Part shown: positions 14,623 to 23,096 of the stretch, in pieces
How the letters are laid out: each line of letters opens with the position of its first letter
Numbering within the stretch: the first letter of the stretch is position 1
Position numbers and translations under genes: made by a program
The notes under the pieces: model-generated
The model's database searches: none
Told to the model about the DNA's origin: nothing
The model's input: only the letters and a program-made list of their open reading frames with translations
Virus record (IMG/VR): IMGVR_UViG_3300024265_000033
Location: 57,066 to 121,065 of that record
Strand: one strand, 5' to 3'
Origin: a virus
Length of the DNA stretch: 64,000 bases

Positions 14623-17312
14623 TTCGAATCCTTTAAGTTGTCACAAATAATAGGGTCGGCAATCATTGGAATGTCAATTCTTTTAGCAAAATCATTGTCT
14701 TCCATACCTACTTTCAACAAGCCTGCTCCAAATTCCGACTGATCTTCTCGGACATAAGCCGTGATCTCGTCATGAATTTGCAAACAAACATACCCATCAA
14801 TTTTATTCTGCACGAAAAATCTCGTGGTGTCAAGCATTCCTTTATTGGTAATATGCCCACCCAGACCTTGAATGGGTACGTTCTTGGCATTGTTGAGTTC
14901 ATTCTTGTACAAACTTCTCAAGTATGCCCAGCCGCCCTTTTCTTCAATTTGGTTCAAGAACATGTCAAATTTCTTTGCGAAATCCTTTAGGCCCTCTTCG
15001 TCCAGCTCTATTAGAAGGGGAGCGGAGGGGCTCATGCATTCGAGATCTTTTTTCTTGGCATCTAGAAAGGTTTCCATAGCAATTCCGCGCTCATCTAGAA
15101 GACCTTGAATGAAAGGAGCCCATCTATAATGTCGGCGACGACCTATAATATTTTCGACGTAGCCTTTCGTGACACAGTCTAGTTCTTGCCTTTCCATATA
15201 TTTTCGCAAATCCGGATAAGCGTTCAAATAATTTTCACGCCATGCCCATCCACGTTCGACGTCAAGAACTTCTTTTTCTTTCTTGGTCTTTCTGTCGATA
15301 TACTTTTTCTTAAATCCCATGAGGTTAGCCACTTGAGGTCCCCGCGCTCCGTAGGGAATACCTAAAACGACGGGCTTCACACTTTGTCTAAGTTCGGGGT
15401 TTATCTTCTTCAAAAAATTAGGGGCGTTGGGGTCCGGAGAATACTTGCCTTCCGTGTCCTCAACGTCGCAATAAACCTTAGAATACATATCAAGGTTCTT
15501 GTGGTAGATATCCTTCAATCCTTTGTCCCCACTGACAAATGCGAAACACCTTGGTTCGAGTGAAGAGTAATCGGCGTTGACAATCTTGTAGCCTTCTGGA
15601 GCCACAAATCCTTGCTTGACGACCGAATAACAAATGATGTTCTTTTTCACATGCTTACAGTCTCCGCAGATCATAGTCACTAAGATGTTGCCCTGATAGC
15701 TGAGGGATACCTTCTTGGAATCGCACTTGGAGCAGGACCCTAGTTCCTCAACCTTAGGTAGGGTCTGTAGGTTGAATCCTCCTCGACATGAGAACCGTCC
15801 TGAGGTAGTTCCGGCCTGATCCATGTTCATGTGTAGCCAGCCGTTGTTGTGTAGCGTGACGGCCAAGTTAATGTACTTTGAGAGCAAGTCTCTGAGCTTC
15901 CTAAACAGCATTACTTCTTCAATGAAGTCGTACTTCCCTAAGAAAAATTCTTCTAATACCTCAGCCTTCATGGAAGGAATAGGATTCTCTGGAGTGGCTG
16001 AGTCTGTTTGAGGTAGGCTCTTCTTCTCTACTCCCAGCTTATCGCACATCAGCCAGCGCATATGGGCATCTGAGTATGCATTAAACCTGTAGCGACGTCC
16101 CTCTACTGCAGCATAGAGTTCATCCTTGATCTTCTTCAGCCGCTTAGAAGAGTATTTGATCTCTCCTTCGCCTAGGATATAGTCCCATAGCCAGTGTGGC
16201 TGCTCTTTCTGAGCTACCTTGACGGCAGGCTTTGAGATCGAATTAGTAGTCACCTCTTCGGGCTTACCTTTGTATTTTGTAATCGTAGGGTATTCTAGGC
16301 CTTCTAGTTCGATTATCTTGGAGATCAGCCGCTTCTTAGAGATTGCCTCTTCCATTGATTTACCGACGCTGAAGTCGTCTAGCTTATCCCCCAGCCTTTT
16401 GATAACCGAGTCTTCAAACTTATCTGCCCGAGCTTTGACTTCTTTCTGGAGTTTTTCGAAATAATCTACATCGATCTTAACCCCCCCGAACTGCATAGGT
16501 ATTACTACTTCTCTGCAAAGGGGCATGATTTCGTCTTCAAAGAAAAGCTGGAAGTGTTTCTCATCGTATTCAGATTCGAGCTTTTGCATACCTACTTCAA
16601 ACAATCCGTAAGTAAGGGCCGTATCTTTACAAGCGTACTTAGAAACGATACTAGGCTCGCCTCTCCAGACGTGGCCTTTCTTCCCTCCATTGTTAATAAC
16701 GGATTCGATCATTTCGAGTTGCTCTTCATTGGCTGCACGGGTCATGTCGATACCGAGTTCTTTTTGCCACAATACTGCCGTGTCCTTTAGGCCTGTTTTC
16801 GTGGACTCGTCGATGAAGTGCTTGAGCAGTCGGGTATCGCAGAACAAATGATTCCCTAGATAGATGCCCATATTGTAGGCGACCATATTACAGTCAAATG
16901 GCGCATTGTGCATCAAGAGCCCATTGTGGCTAGTCAACCATCGGGCCATATATTTCTTGATGAAGTCCGGGGCTTGATATTGCTGTGGAGTAACTTTCTC
17001 GTGGTATTCTTTGCCAGTCCAAGCATCTACGAACCAACCATCTGTAATGATCTGACGCTTTACCTTATCGATTGATCTTTCTTTTTCAGAAGCGGGATCT
17101 GGATGCCATTCTAAGAGTGGAATATACCAACCATTTTTGGCACTCGTGGAGATAGAAAATCCAATAATTACGTTCCTGAAAAAATGCAGGCCGTTTGTCT
17201 CTGTATCAAATGCCATCAAATCAAACTTGGGCTTCAAATCTTTATCGAGTAGCTCTTTGTCTAGGGCTTCTAATTTGGCTTTGGTATCTACATGTACAAA
17301 TTCAGTCTTCAT
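14619..17312 (-). CDS. polA: family A DNA polymerase with 3'-5' exonuclease and inserted zinc ribbon
   Basis: 897 residues. Exonuclease: D36/E38 (AFDTETNGL) and NAPFDCN (136-142). Polymerase: motif A NADYSSLEPR (579-588, D581), motif B R642, K646, L650, Y654 and motif C QIHDEI (845-850). Position 650 equals E. coli Pol I Phe762 and is Leu here. Just before motif A is an insertion with CxxC (527-530) and CxxC (549-552), probably a zinc ribbon, not usual in this family. There is no 5'-3' exonuclease domain. It is the phage replicase; its start lies 11 bases inside the helicase gene. Confidence 0.92.
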   Translation of the reverse strand: MKTEFVHVDTKAKLEALDKELLDKDLKPKFDLMAFDTETNGLHFFRNVIIGFSISTSAKNGWYIPLLEWHPDPASEKERSIDKVKRQIITDGWFVDAWTGKEYHEKVTPQQYQAPDFIKKYMARWLTSHNGLLMHNAPFDCNMVAYNMGIYLGNHLFCDTRLLKHFIDESTKTGLKDTAVLWQKELGIDMTRAANEEQLEMIESVINNGGKKGHVWRGEPSIVSKYACKDTALTYGLFEVGMQKLESEYDEKHFQLFFEDEIMPLCREVVIPMQFGGVKIDVDYFEKLQKEVKARADKFEDSVIKRLGDKLDDFSVGKSMEEAISKKRLISKIIELEGLEYPTITKYKGKPEEVTTNSISKPAVKVAQKEQPHWLWDYILGEGEIKYSSKRLKKIKDELYAAVEGRRYRFNAYSDAHMRWLMCDKLGVEKKSLPQTDSATPENPIPSMKAEVLEEFFLGKYDFIEEVMLFRKLRDLLSKYINLAVTLHNNGWLHMNMDQAGTTSGRFSCRGGFNLQTLPKVEELGSCSKCDSKKVSLSYQGNILVTMICGDCKHVKKNIICYSVVKQGFVAPEGYKIVNADYSSLEPRCFAFVSGDKGLKDIYHKNLDMYSKVYCDVEDTEGKYSPDPNAPNFLKKINPELRQSVKPVVLGIPYGARGPQVANLMGFKKKYIDRKTKKEKEVLDVERGWAWRENYLNAYPDLRKYMERQELDCVTKGYVENIIGRRRHYRWAPFIQGLLDERGIAMETFLDAKKKDLECMSPSAPLLIELDEEGLKDFAKKFDMFLNQIEEKGGWAYLRSLYKNELNNAKNVPIQGLGGHITNKGMLDTTRFFVQNKIDGYVCLQIHDEITAYVREDQSEFGAGLLKVGMEDNDFAKRIDIPMIADPIICDNLKDSK

Positions 17313-19320
17313 GTTTTCCGCCTTTAATTATTTGCATTTTAGGCCTGAGTCTTTTCATAGGGGCTTTGCCATACTTCTTGACCTGTTTCTTATCTTCTAC
17401 TTCTCTTAGTGCAATAGCTTTGGAATTCAGCTCATCGAATTGAGCCATGTCCGCATCTGTCATATCGACGAAGTCTTCTTTATCTGGCAAAAATTTGAGT
17501 AGGACTCTCTGTAGTTCTGTAATCTTATCCTTACTGGCTGTACTGTGACGGATTTTGGCATACTGAAAAGCGGTTACAAAGAAATTGTGGGCTTTACACT
17601 GATCTCTCAAACGGTTCAAGGGTCGCCACACTCCAATGATGTAATCTGAATACCATTCGAACTTCGACGATCCGAACGCTGCGTTCTTACCGATAGGGAT
17701 ATCGCCTTCTCCGTCTTTTGCCTTGGTAGTTTGAGATTGGACGATCAAAAAACAATCGAGTTTCTGGCTAAGTTTCTTCAGCACCTGACAGATTCCGTCT
17801 TTGGTCAAAATAACTCGTTTTTCGTTGACATATTTGGATACATAATTTGACTTGGCTGCATCAAAACTGGGTTTAACGGTTAGATTGAAATCCCCTTCCA
17901 CGGCATCTAAGTGATCGATGCACACAACTCCGGGCTTTTTGCCGAGTTCTTTGCAAGTATCTCGTACTATTTGATAGATATTTTGTATGTTGGGGCCAAT
18001 GTCGTTATCCTCATCCATGAAGTCTTCTGGGGAAATCACGAAAAGACGCTCATAATACTCAGTATTACCCCCTACGAGAGTCTCCCAGCGTTCCATTATC
18101 TCTGCGTCATTCATCTCTAGGTTAAAGTAGAAAAATATATCATCGCTGTCTGGATTGTTTCGTATGAATTCCTGAAAGATCTTTAATGTGATTGAGGTCT
18201 TACCTACCCCCGTTCCTGCGATCAATCCCAAGACTTGTTTTTTCCGCCATTTTTTATGCAGGGCATTTGTGTCCATGAAGTAGGGACCGTTTACCAAGTC
18301 TCCTACCTTGCTTGTTATACCCATCCTCTTCTTTTGCGCGGCACTCTTGACAGCCTTGCTGCCCTTCACTGAGGCCCATGCTTTAGTTATTGTTCCTATG
18401 GCGTAATCGTACCGGGCCTGTCCATTTTTAGTGAGAGCTTTTTGAGTCTGCATCATGACCTGAATAGCGTCAGACCTATCATAGTCGTAGTAGAATAAAA
18501 GATTGGCCAGAGCCAAGTCGGCAGACGATCTGTCCCCGTGTGTGGAAACAGGATCATAAAAAATACTATTGAGCTTCTGCCGCTTTTCTAAGTCTCTAAT
18601 AAAGCGGTCGGGAAGTTGATTGGGATCGAACAATGCTCCTAAGTCCGGGGCCTGATAACGACCTTCAATTTTATCTATATGTGTTTGAATATACTCTTCG
18701 TCTTTTTCCGTCAGTCGGGGTAGCAGATCCGCCAACTCAACTGCGGTGTACTCTCTATCTGAAGGTTCGAACCCTTTTGCGTATGCAGCCAACTTAAAAT
18801 TATCAGCCTGCTTTGTGTTGAAGTATCCGGGCATTCTCATCACTTGCCACACAGTCTTCACTGAGTCGTCGGTATCGAAGTGCTTAATTAAAAGTAGTTG
18901 GAGGGCTAAGAAAGTTTCTGAGTCATCTTCTAGGTCGGATATTTTCCAATAAGCATGTACTCCATTACCGGAATCAACTGCGTAGGTGGGTTTTAATTTG
19001 AATTTGTTTAATTTTTCTAGGAATTCGTCTTTGGTGTCATAGACTTCATCTTTCAAATCCATGTCCACATATACAAATGCAAAGTGATCGACGTCTCTAC
19101 CTGCAGTCCAGTATCCTACGGCTTTGGCTTCCGTGGGACTATTGGGCATAAAGTAGATGTTATACCCTAGATCGTTCTTTTCCTTTAAGAACTTGGGGGG
19201 AAAATCCGTGTCATCACCTTCATATGTATCCGGCCCTTTTATCTCCCTTACGAAGCGGGGATTGGGCTTTTTGTGAATCTTCGATTTACCCCAATCTGGT
19301 TTGATTAGCCTAAAACGCAT
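17302..19320 (-). CDS. primase (AEP type) fused to DnaB-like helicase
   Basis: 672 residues. The N-terminus (about 1-200) has archaeo-eukaryotic primase features: the metal site VDMD (85-88), SGNGVHAYW (117-125) and a later acidic residue near D152. The C-terminus (about 340-672) is a RecA-fold helicase: Walker A GTGVGKTS (369-376) and Walker B VVCIDHLD. One chain can thus prime and unwind. It is coupled to the polymerase gene. A terminator-like hairpin lies just upstream, so its expression may be separately controlled. Confidence 0.85.
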   Translation of the reverse strand: MRFRLIKPDWGKSKIHKKPNPRFVREIKGPDTYEGDDTDFPPKFLKEKNDLGYNIYFMPNSPTEAKAVGYWTAGRDVDHFAFVYVDMDLKDEVYDTKDEFLEKLNKFKLKPTYAVDSGNGVHAYWKISDLEDDSETFLALQLLLIKHFDTDDSVKTVWQVMRMPGYFNTKQADNFKLAAYAKGFEPSDREYTAVELADLLPRLTEKDEEYIQTHIDKIEGRYQAPDLGALFDPNQLPDRFIRDLEKRQKLNSIFYDPVSTHGDRSSADLALANLLFYYDYDRSDAIQVMMQTQKALTKNGQARYDYAIGTITKAWASVKGSKAVKSAAQKKRMGITSKVGDLVNGPYFMDTNALHKKWRKKQVLGLIAGTGVGKTSITLKIFQEFIRNNPDSDDIFFYFNLEMNDAEIMERWETLVGGNTEYYERLFVISPEDFMDEDNDIGPNIQNIYQIVRDTCKELGKKPGVVCIDHLDAVEGDFNLTVKPSFDAAKSNYVSKYVNEKRVILTKDGICQVLKKLSQKLDCFLIVQSQTTKAKDGEGDIPIGKNAAFGSSKFEWYSDYIIGVWRPLNRLRDQCKAHNFFVTAFQYAKIRHSTASKDKITELQRVLLKFLPDKEDFVDMTDADMAQFDELNSKAIALREVEDKKQVKKYGKAPMKRLRPKMQIIKGGKHED

Positions 19321-19337
19321 TCGTTCCTACCTTTAGT

Positions 19338-19370
19338 AAAAAATGGGCAGTTTTTACATGGAGATGCCCA
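19338..19370 (-). terminator. intrinsic terminator or attenuator before the primase-helicase
   Basis: On the minus strand TGGGCA (19365-19370) pairs with TGCCCA (19344-19349) across a 15-base loop, followed by six T (19338-19343). The 123-base gap (19321-19443) also holds a TTTCGC/GCGAAA inverted repeat upstream of it and no reading frame. Transcripts from 19444 and beyond would be reduced here. Confidence 0.5.
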
Positions 19371-19443
19371 GCTCCCCTAAGGGACAAAGAGACAACTTTC
19401 GCTAAGACGGTGGGGGAGGCTGCGAAAACTCCTCGTCCGATAA

Positions 19444-19752
19444 CTATTCTTCAGTCTCTTGTTCTTCTGCAGCATCTGGATTTGACAGATTTACAGAAAT
19501 ATTGTACTGTAGGTTCTTTGGCAGGTCTTTCTTAGCACCCGGAGCCTTCTTAGGCTCAAAGCAACTCAAGAAGTTGACCTTAAAATATTTCTCAGACTCT
19601 TTGTCTAGGAAATACAGTTCTCCGTGATAATCGTCCGCCGAAATATAGATTCTTTCTTCGTCCTTCTTATCCGTCCAGATTGCTCCGACTTTACGCCAAG
19701 TTGCATCTGACTTTCCTTTACTACTTTTCTTACCTTTTTTTGGTAATCCCAT
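19444..19752 (-). CDS. hypothetical basic/acidic protein
   Basis: 102 residues, ATG 19752 behind AGGAGG. The N-terminus is lysine-rich (LPKKGKKSSKGKS), the middle (about 20-60) has a beta pattern (VGAIWTD, RIYISADDYHGELYFLD), and the C-terminus is acidic (AAEEQETEE). This charge layout is seen in single-strand-binding-type phage proteins, but no motif proves it. Confidence 0.55.
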   Translation of the reverse strand: MGLPKKGKKSSKGKSDATWRKVGAIWTDKKDEERIYISADDYHGELYFLDKESEKYFKVNFLSCFEPKKAPGAKKDLPKNLQYNISVNLSNPDAAEEQETEE

Positions 19753-19780
19753 GGTATTTTCCTCCTATCATAGGTACTTG

Positions 19781-20314
19781 TTATCTCTTCAAACTGGCAG
19801 TAGAATTTCCGCTACCAACTGAATTTGTCATCCCGTGTTTAGCCCTTAGTGCCGCAATTTTATCCGACACCGAAGACTCTTTTTTAGTTTCGACTGGAGC
19901 TTCCTCTTTTGCTTCTACTTCAACTGCAGGCTCTTCCGCCGCAGCTTCGCTAGGTTGAGCATCTGATTCATCCTCTTCCTGCGCTTTAGCACGATTCTTC
20001 TTCAGTCTCGCTAAACCTCTTAATCCTTTAGATTTCTTTTTGGCAGGCTCTGCCTTTGCTTCTACGGCCTCTGTCTCTTCTTTTTCTTCTACAGCTACCG
20101 TGGCTTCGCCATCAGCTTCCGACATGGCTACGAGTTCTGCTTTCTTGGCCTCTAAATTAGCTTCAACAAAAGCTTTCACTCGGGCAAGAGTATCTTCTGG
20201 CTTCTCTCCTTCTTGAACAGAAGAAGAAAACGAAATGTGACAGTCTGCGCTGCCGTAGTTTGGAAGTCCGACCTTAATAGTCAAACCATATGAAATTTTA
20301 TCTTGTGTTTCCAT
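19781..20314 (-). CDS. conserved N-terminal domain with long low-complexity tail
   Basis: 177 residues. Residues 1-58 (ISYGLTIKVGLPNYGSADCHISF, ending in a KAFVEANLEAKKAEL helix) are like a small conserved domain common near phage recombination and replication genes. The rest is alternating Glu/Ala/Lys with a basic block (KKKSKGLRGLARLKKNR) and a short C-terminal helix. It is the first gene after a promoter with a palindromic operator. Confidence 0.6.
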   Translation of the reverse strand: METQDKISYGLTIKVGLPNYGSADCHISFSSSVQEGEKPEDTLARVKAFVEANLEAKKAELVAMSEADGEATVAVEEKEETEAVEAKAEPAKKKSKGLRGLARLKKNRAKAQEEDESDAQPSEAAAEEPAVEVEAKEEAPVETKKESSVSDKIAALRAKHGMTNSVGSGNSTASLKR

Positions 20315-20331
20315 TTAAGCCTCCCATATTC

Positions 20332-20352
20332 TACAGTTTACTGTAAACTGTA
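20332..20352. promoter_or_regulatory. 21-bp perfect palindrome (operator)
   Basis: Ten-base arms TACAGTTTAC and GTAAACTGTA flank a central T. It fills the spacer and overlaps the -10 of the promoter at 20335-20363, the classic position for a dimeric repressor. It lies in the 52-base gap between two genes. Confidence 0.7.
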
Positions 20353-20363
20353 CGATTAGTCAA
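20335..20363 (-). promoter_or_regulatory. promoter TTGACT-N17-TAAACT
   Basis: Minus strand: -35 TTGACT (20358-20363), 17 bases, -10 TAAACT (20335-20340). It would start transcripts just before ATG 20314, with GGGAGG as ribosome site. The overlapping palindrome suggests repression. Confidence 0.6.
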
Positions 20364-20366
20364 TAC

Positions 20367-22010
20367 TTATTTCTTTTTCCTGCGCCACATACCTTTAATT
20401 GAATTCAAAAGCTGTCTAGAGCCGTTCGGGTATTGAACGATATTTGATTGCATCCAAGAAGATCCGCCTTTATTGAATCCTTGATCTAAAGGACCGTTTG
20501 TTCCCGTTTGCCATGCGTCTCTTAAAATTCCCGGAGTATGTGAATGTCCGATGTTACAGGCATGGTATTGCGCTTCATGATTCGCCAAGGAACCTCTTGA
20601 TCCGCTTGGGCCTAAATGACCGTGCGCTCCACATTCAATTCTGGATAGTCTGTAGGATTCGTCTTCTTTCAGCCATTTTGTTTTCCTTATGGCTGAGGGA
20701 CTCATGTATTTTTCTATACCGAATTGACAAGGCATCTTTCCTTCTATGGCAGCCTTAGTCAGTTCGCTGGCTGTTTTAAGATTATCTCGATCTTTGATCC
20801 AATCTCCGGACTCTAGCCAACGGAGTATGAAATCATCGTGGTTTGAGTAGGGAATAATACATCCGTGTGTTGCCCATGCTTGAACTTCTGAAATTTCGTC
20901 GGCAGTGATCTGCAACTCCGCATCCAGTTTTACGAGTCCTTCTTGGGCTAGAATTGCCTGAGTGATTCTTTTCTTCCTATCATGGTGTGAGATTGATTTA
21001 CCGTTGAAGACGTCATGAAGAAAGATATATTTAGGCTTCAGAAGGGCCGCTTGTTCTTTCGTGGCTTGCTTGGCTATAGGATCGGTTTCTCCTGCGTGCC
21101 AATCTCCGGCGATTATCGCCTCAGCGTCCATGCGAAAAACCTTGCCACTAGGTTTATAATAGTCGCCGAGATCCACGAAATTTCCTGATTTTGGCTCCGC
21201 TTGGATTTGTCTGAAGTGGTAGTGGTCATTAGCGTCTATCTCCACAATTATTGCGCCCATCTTGTGATCGTAATCTGCTAGGTACGCGGTTCTTTGCGAC
21301 ATATATCTGTCGGTATCGTAAGTAGGAACTGTAATAGCTCCCGTTCCCATAGAAACGTGAGGAAGTTTATGCTTTTGGTTGGCAATAGGGCGCATTCTCT
21401 GTTTCGGAGATCCGAAAATGAATGAACAGTCTCTACCAATTCTACCCAATCCTGTGGTAGGGTCAATTTGTTTCGCGCTCATCATAATGCCGCTGATATA
21501 AATATTTGAATTCAAAGCTAAATCACCGAAAACTAAACTGTCGTTGGGGATCTTACTATCTAGTTCGAATCCTACATTGTTTCCATTTACTGCTTTAGAT
21601 GCAGGATCTTTGACGGGAATGACTAAGAGCTTGGCGTTATTCTTTTCACAGTAACTATTGAGACTCTTTAGGAATTTTTCATGTACGGGGGCTCCACCTA
21701 CAGCACATGTGACCACAAACCTATTATATTTGGCTGCAGATTCCTCAATTTTGGCAAAGTTTTTCTTATTGAATAGCGTTTCGTCAATGATATTCTCGAA
21801 AACCTTTGGGTACGCTTCCCGAGCAGCTTCTTTCATGTCTCGAACAGTCTCGAAAAGGTGACGCACAGTATTACGAGTAACGCCTAATTTCTGTAGATCT
21901 GCTTCTGTGGGATTTCTCTTGTTTTTACGCACAAAAGTAGCATAAAGCTTTAAGATCTTTGCTTGTTTCTGTTCTCTTGTAAGTATTTTTTTCTTTTGTT
22001 TTTTAGCCAT
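20367..22010 (-). CDS. metallophosphoesterase, T5 A1-like DNA-degradation/transfer protein
   Basis: 547 residues. An N-terminal basic region has a helix-turn-helix-like segment (NPTEADLQKLGVTRNTVRHLF, about 33-53). The C-terminal half carries a calcineurin-type site: GDWHAG (302-307), HDVFNG (332-337), SNHDD (389-393) and GHSHTPG (488-494). Size and layout recall the T5 A1 protein, needed for host DNA breakdown and for completing T5 DNA entry; this assignment is from memory of the family. The start is directly after the dUTPase stop. Confidence 0.6.
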   Translation of the reverse strand: MAKKQKKKILTREQKQAKILKLYATFVRKNKRNPTEADLQKLGVTRNTVRHLFETVRDMKEAAREAYPKVFENIIDETLFNKKNFAKIEESAAKYNRFVVTCAVGGAPVHEKFLKSLNSYCEKNNAKLLVIPVKDPASKAVNGNNVGFELDSKIPNDSLVFGDLALNSNIYISGIMMSAKQIDPTTGLGRIGRDCSFIFGSPKQRMRPIANQKHKLPHVSMGTGAITVPTYDTDRYMSQRTAYLADYDHKMGAIIVEIDANDHYHFRQIQAEPKSGNFVDLGDYYKPSGKVFRMDAEAIIAGDWHAGETDPIAKQATKEQAALLKPKYIFLHDVFNGKSISHHDRKKRITQAILAQEGLVKLDAELQITADEISEVQAWATHGCIIPYSNHDDFILRWLESGDWIKDRDNLKTASELTKAAIEGKMPCQFGIEKYMSPSAIRKTKWLKEDESYRLSRIECGAHGHLGPSGSRGSLANHEAQYHACNIGHSHTPGILRDAWQTGTNGPLDQGFNKGGSSWMQSNIVQYPNGSRQLLNSIKGMWRRKKK

Positions 22011-22469
22011 CTATGCCCCTGACGATCCGAAGCCGTCCGAGCCTCTTATAGTTTTAGAAAGTTCTTCTACTTCCTCTAATTCTACCATAGGATAGGGCAT
22101 TATGAGTAATTGAAGGGTTCGGTCCCCTTTTGCATATAGCTTGAGTTCTCTATCTCTTCGGGCTTCAAACAGACTAAGTCCTACGGCGGAAAAATCAAAT
22201 ACAGCTTTAATTTCTCCCCGGTATCCGGAGTCTACTACTCCAACACAATTAGTCAATCGAAGATCCGTTTTATAAATAGAAGACCTTGGGAATAGGAAAC
22301 CTACATGACCTTCTGGAATTTCTATAGCAAGACCTGTTCCGTAAATAAGTTGCCCCTTCTTTTCATCTAGGAATTTAGAGACTACTGTCAAGTCTAGCCC
22401 TGCATCTCCGGGCTTTGCATATTTTGGTACGACCGCATTAGGGTCGAGCTTCTTGATACGAACTTTCAT
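22011..22469 (-). CDS. dut: dUTP diphosphatase
   Basis: 152 residues, the normal length for a trimeric dUTPase. All five motifs are visible: GDAGLDL (1), PRSSI (2), NCVGVVDSGYRGEI (3), the RTLQLLIMPY region (4) and GSDGFGSSG (5) at the C-terminus. It removes dUTP and supplies dUMP for ThyX, encoded in the plus-strand operon. Confidence 0.93.
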   Translation of the reverse strand: MKVRIKKLDPNAVVPKYAKPGDAGLDLTVVSKFLDEKKGQLIYGTGLAIEIPEGHVGFLFPRSSIYKTDLRLTNCVGVVDSGYRGEIKAVFDFSAVGLSLFEARRDRELKLYAKGDRTLQLLIMPYPMVELEEVEELSKTIRGSDGFGSSGA

Positions 22470-22473
22470 CTGA

Positions 22474-23064
22474 TTATCCTTTTCGCTTTACTATGTTGAC
22501 CTCAAGTTGAGATAACACAAACCCCGCCATGTTGAAGATAATATCAGTCTGATTGGGATTAGCAGGCCTATTTCCTTTAAGGGCCTTGTTGAATACTCCG
22601 TTCATGTACCAAGCTTTATTGTACTCGTCTAGGAGTGGTACATTTTCCATAATAACTTTGCGCGCAAAACTCAGCTCGGTATTGAAATAAATTTTTGAAA
22701 TTTCTCCGCCCAAAGAACTGATATTATTGCGGTGCTTTTTGGTGAGTTGTTTGGTGCGAATGAAGTGCGCTACGATGCTCTCGATTTCAGACTGTCCTAC
22801 ATAATCCAAAAGATTGCGATGCTTCATCACCCATTCTAAGTGTTTTTCCAACTCATTCTTCAAACGGGGTTGTACTGTATTGAGTTCTGCTTCCTCTCGA
22901 AGAATAAATAGATCGGGCATAATGGGATGGCACAGAAGAACTTTGTCGTCTGTCATTCCTGCGACTATATAGGTATTTGAGAAGGTGCTGAATTCGTCTA
23001 GCTGCACCGTCACAATTTCGCCTTTTTCTATCAAGGTTGATTCCTCCATCTTATCAGTACCCAT
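22474..23064 (-). CDS. hypothetical protein
   Basis: 196 residues, ATG 23064. The first 50 residues are beta-rich (VTVQLDEFSTFSNTYIVAGMTDDKVLLC); the rest is helical, with a basic RTKQLTKKHRNN segment. I recognise no family. It lies between the ribonucleotide reductase and dUTPase genes with short spacing, so it is probably co-transcribed with nucleotide-synthesis genes. Confidence 0.55.
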   Translation of the reverse strand: MGTDKMEESTLIEKGEIVTVQLDEFSTFSNTYIVAGMTDDKVLLCHPIMPDLFILREEAELNTVQPRLKNELEKHLEWVMKHRNLLDYVGQSEIESIVAHFIRTKQLTKKHRNNISSLGGEISKIYFNTELSFARKVIMENVPLLDEYNKAWYMNGVFNKALKGNRPANPNQTDIIFNMAGFVLSQLEVNIVKRKG

Positions 23065-23096
23065 TATTACCTACTTTCAGTCTAATGTCAAGCTAT

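Noticed and set aside
23063-23091. TTGACA with AATAAT 17 bases away, before gene 22474-23064
   Set aside because: The -10 overlaps the start codon, so it would give no usable leader; judged accidental.
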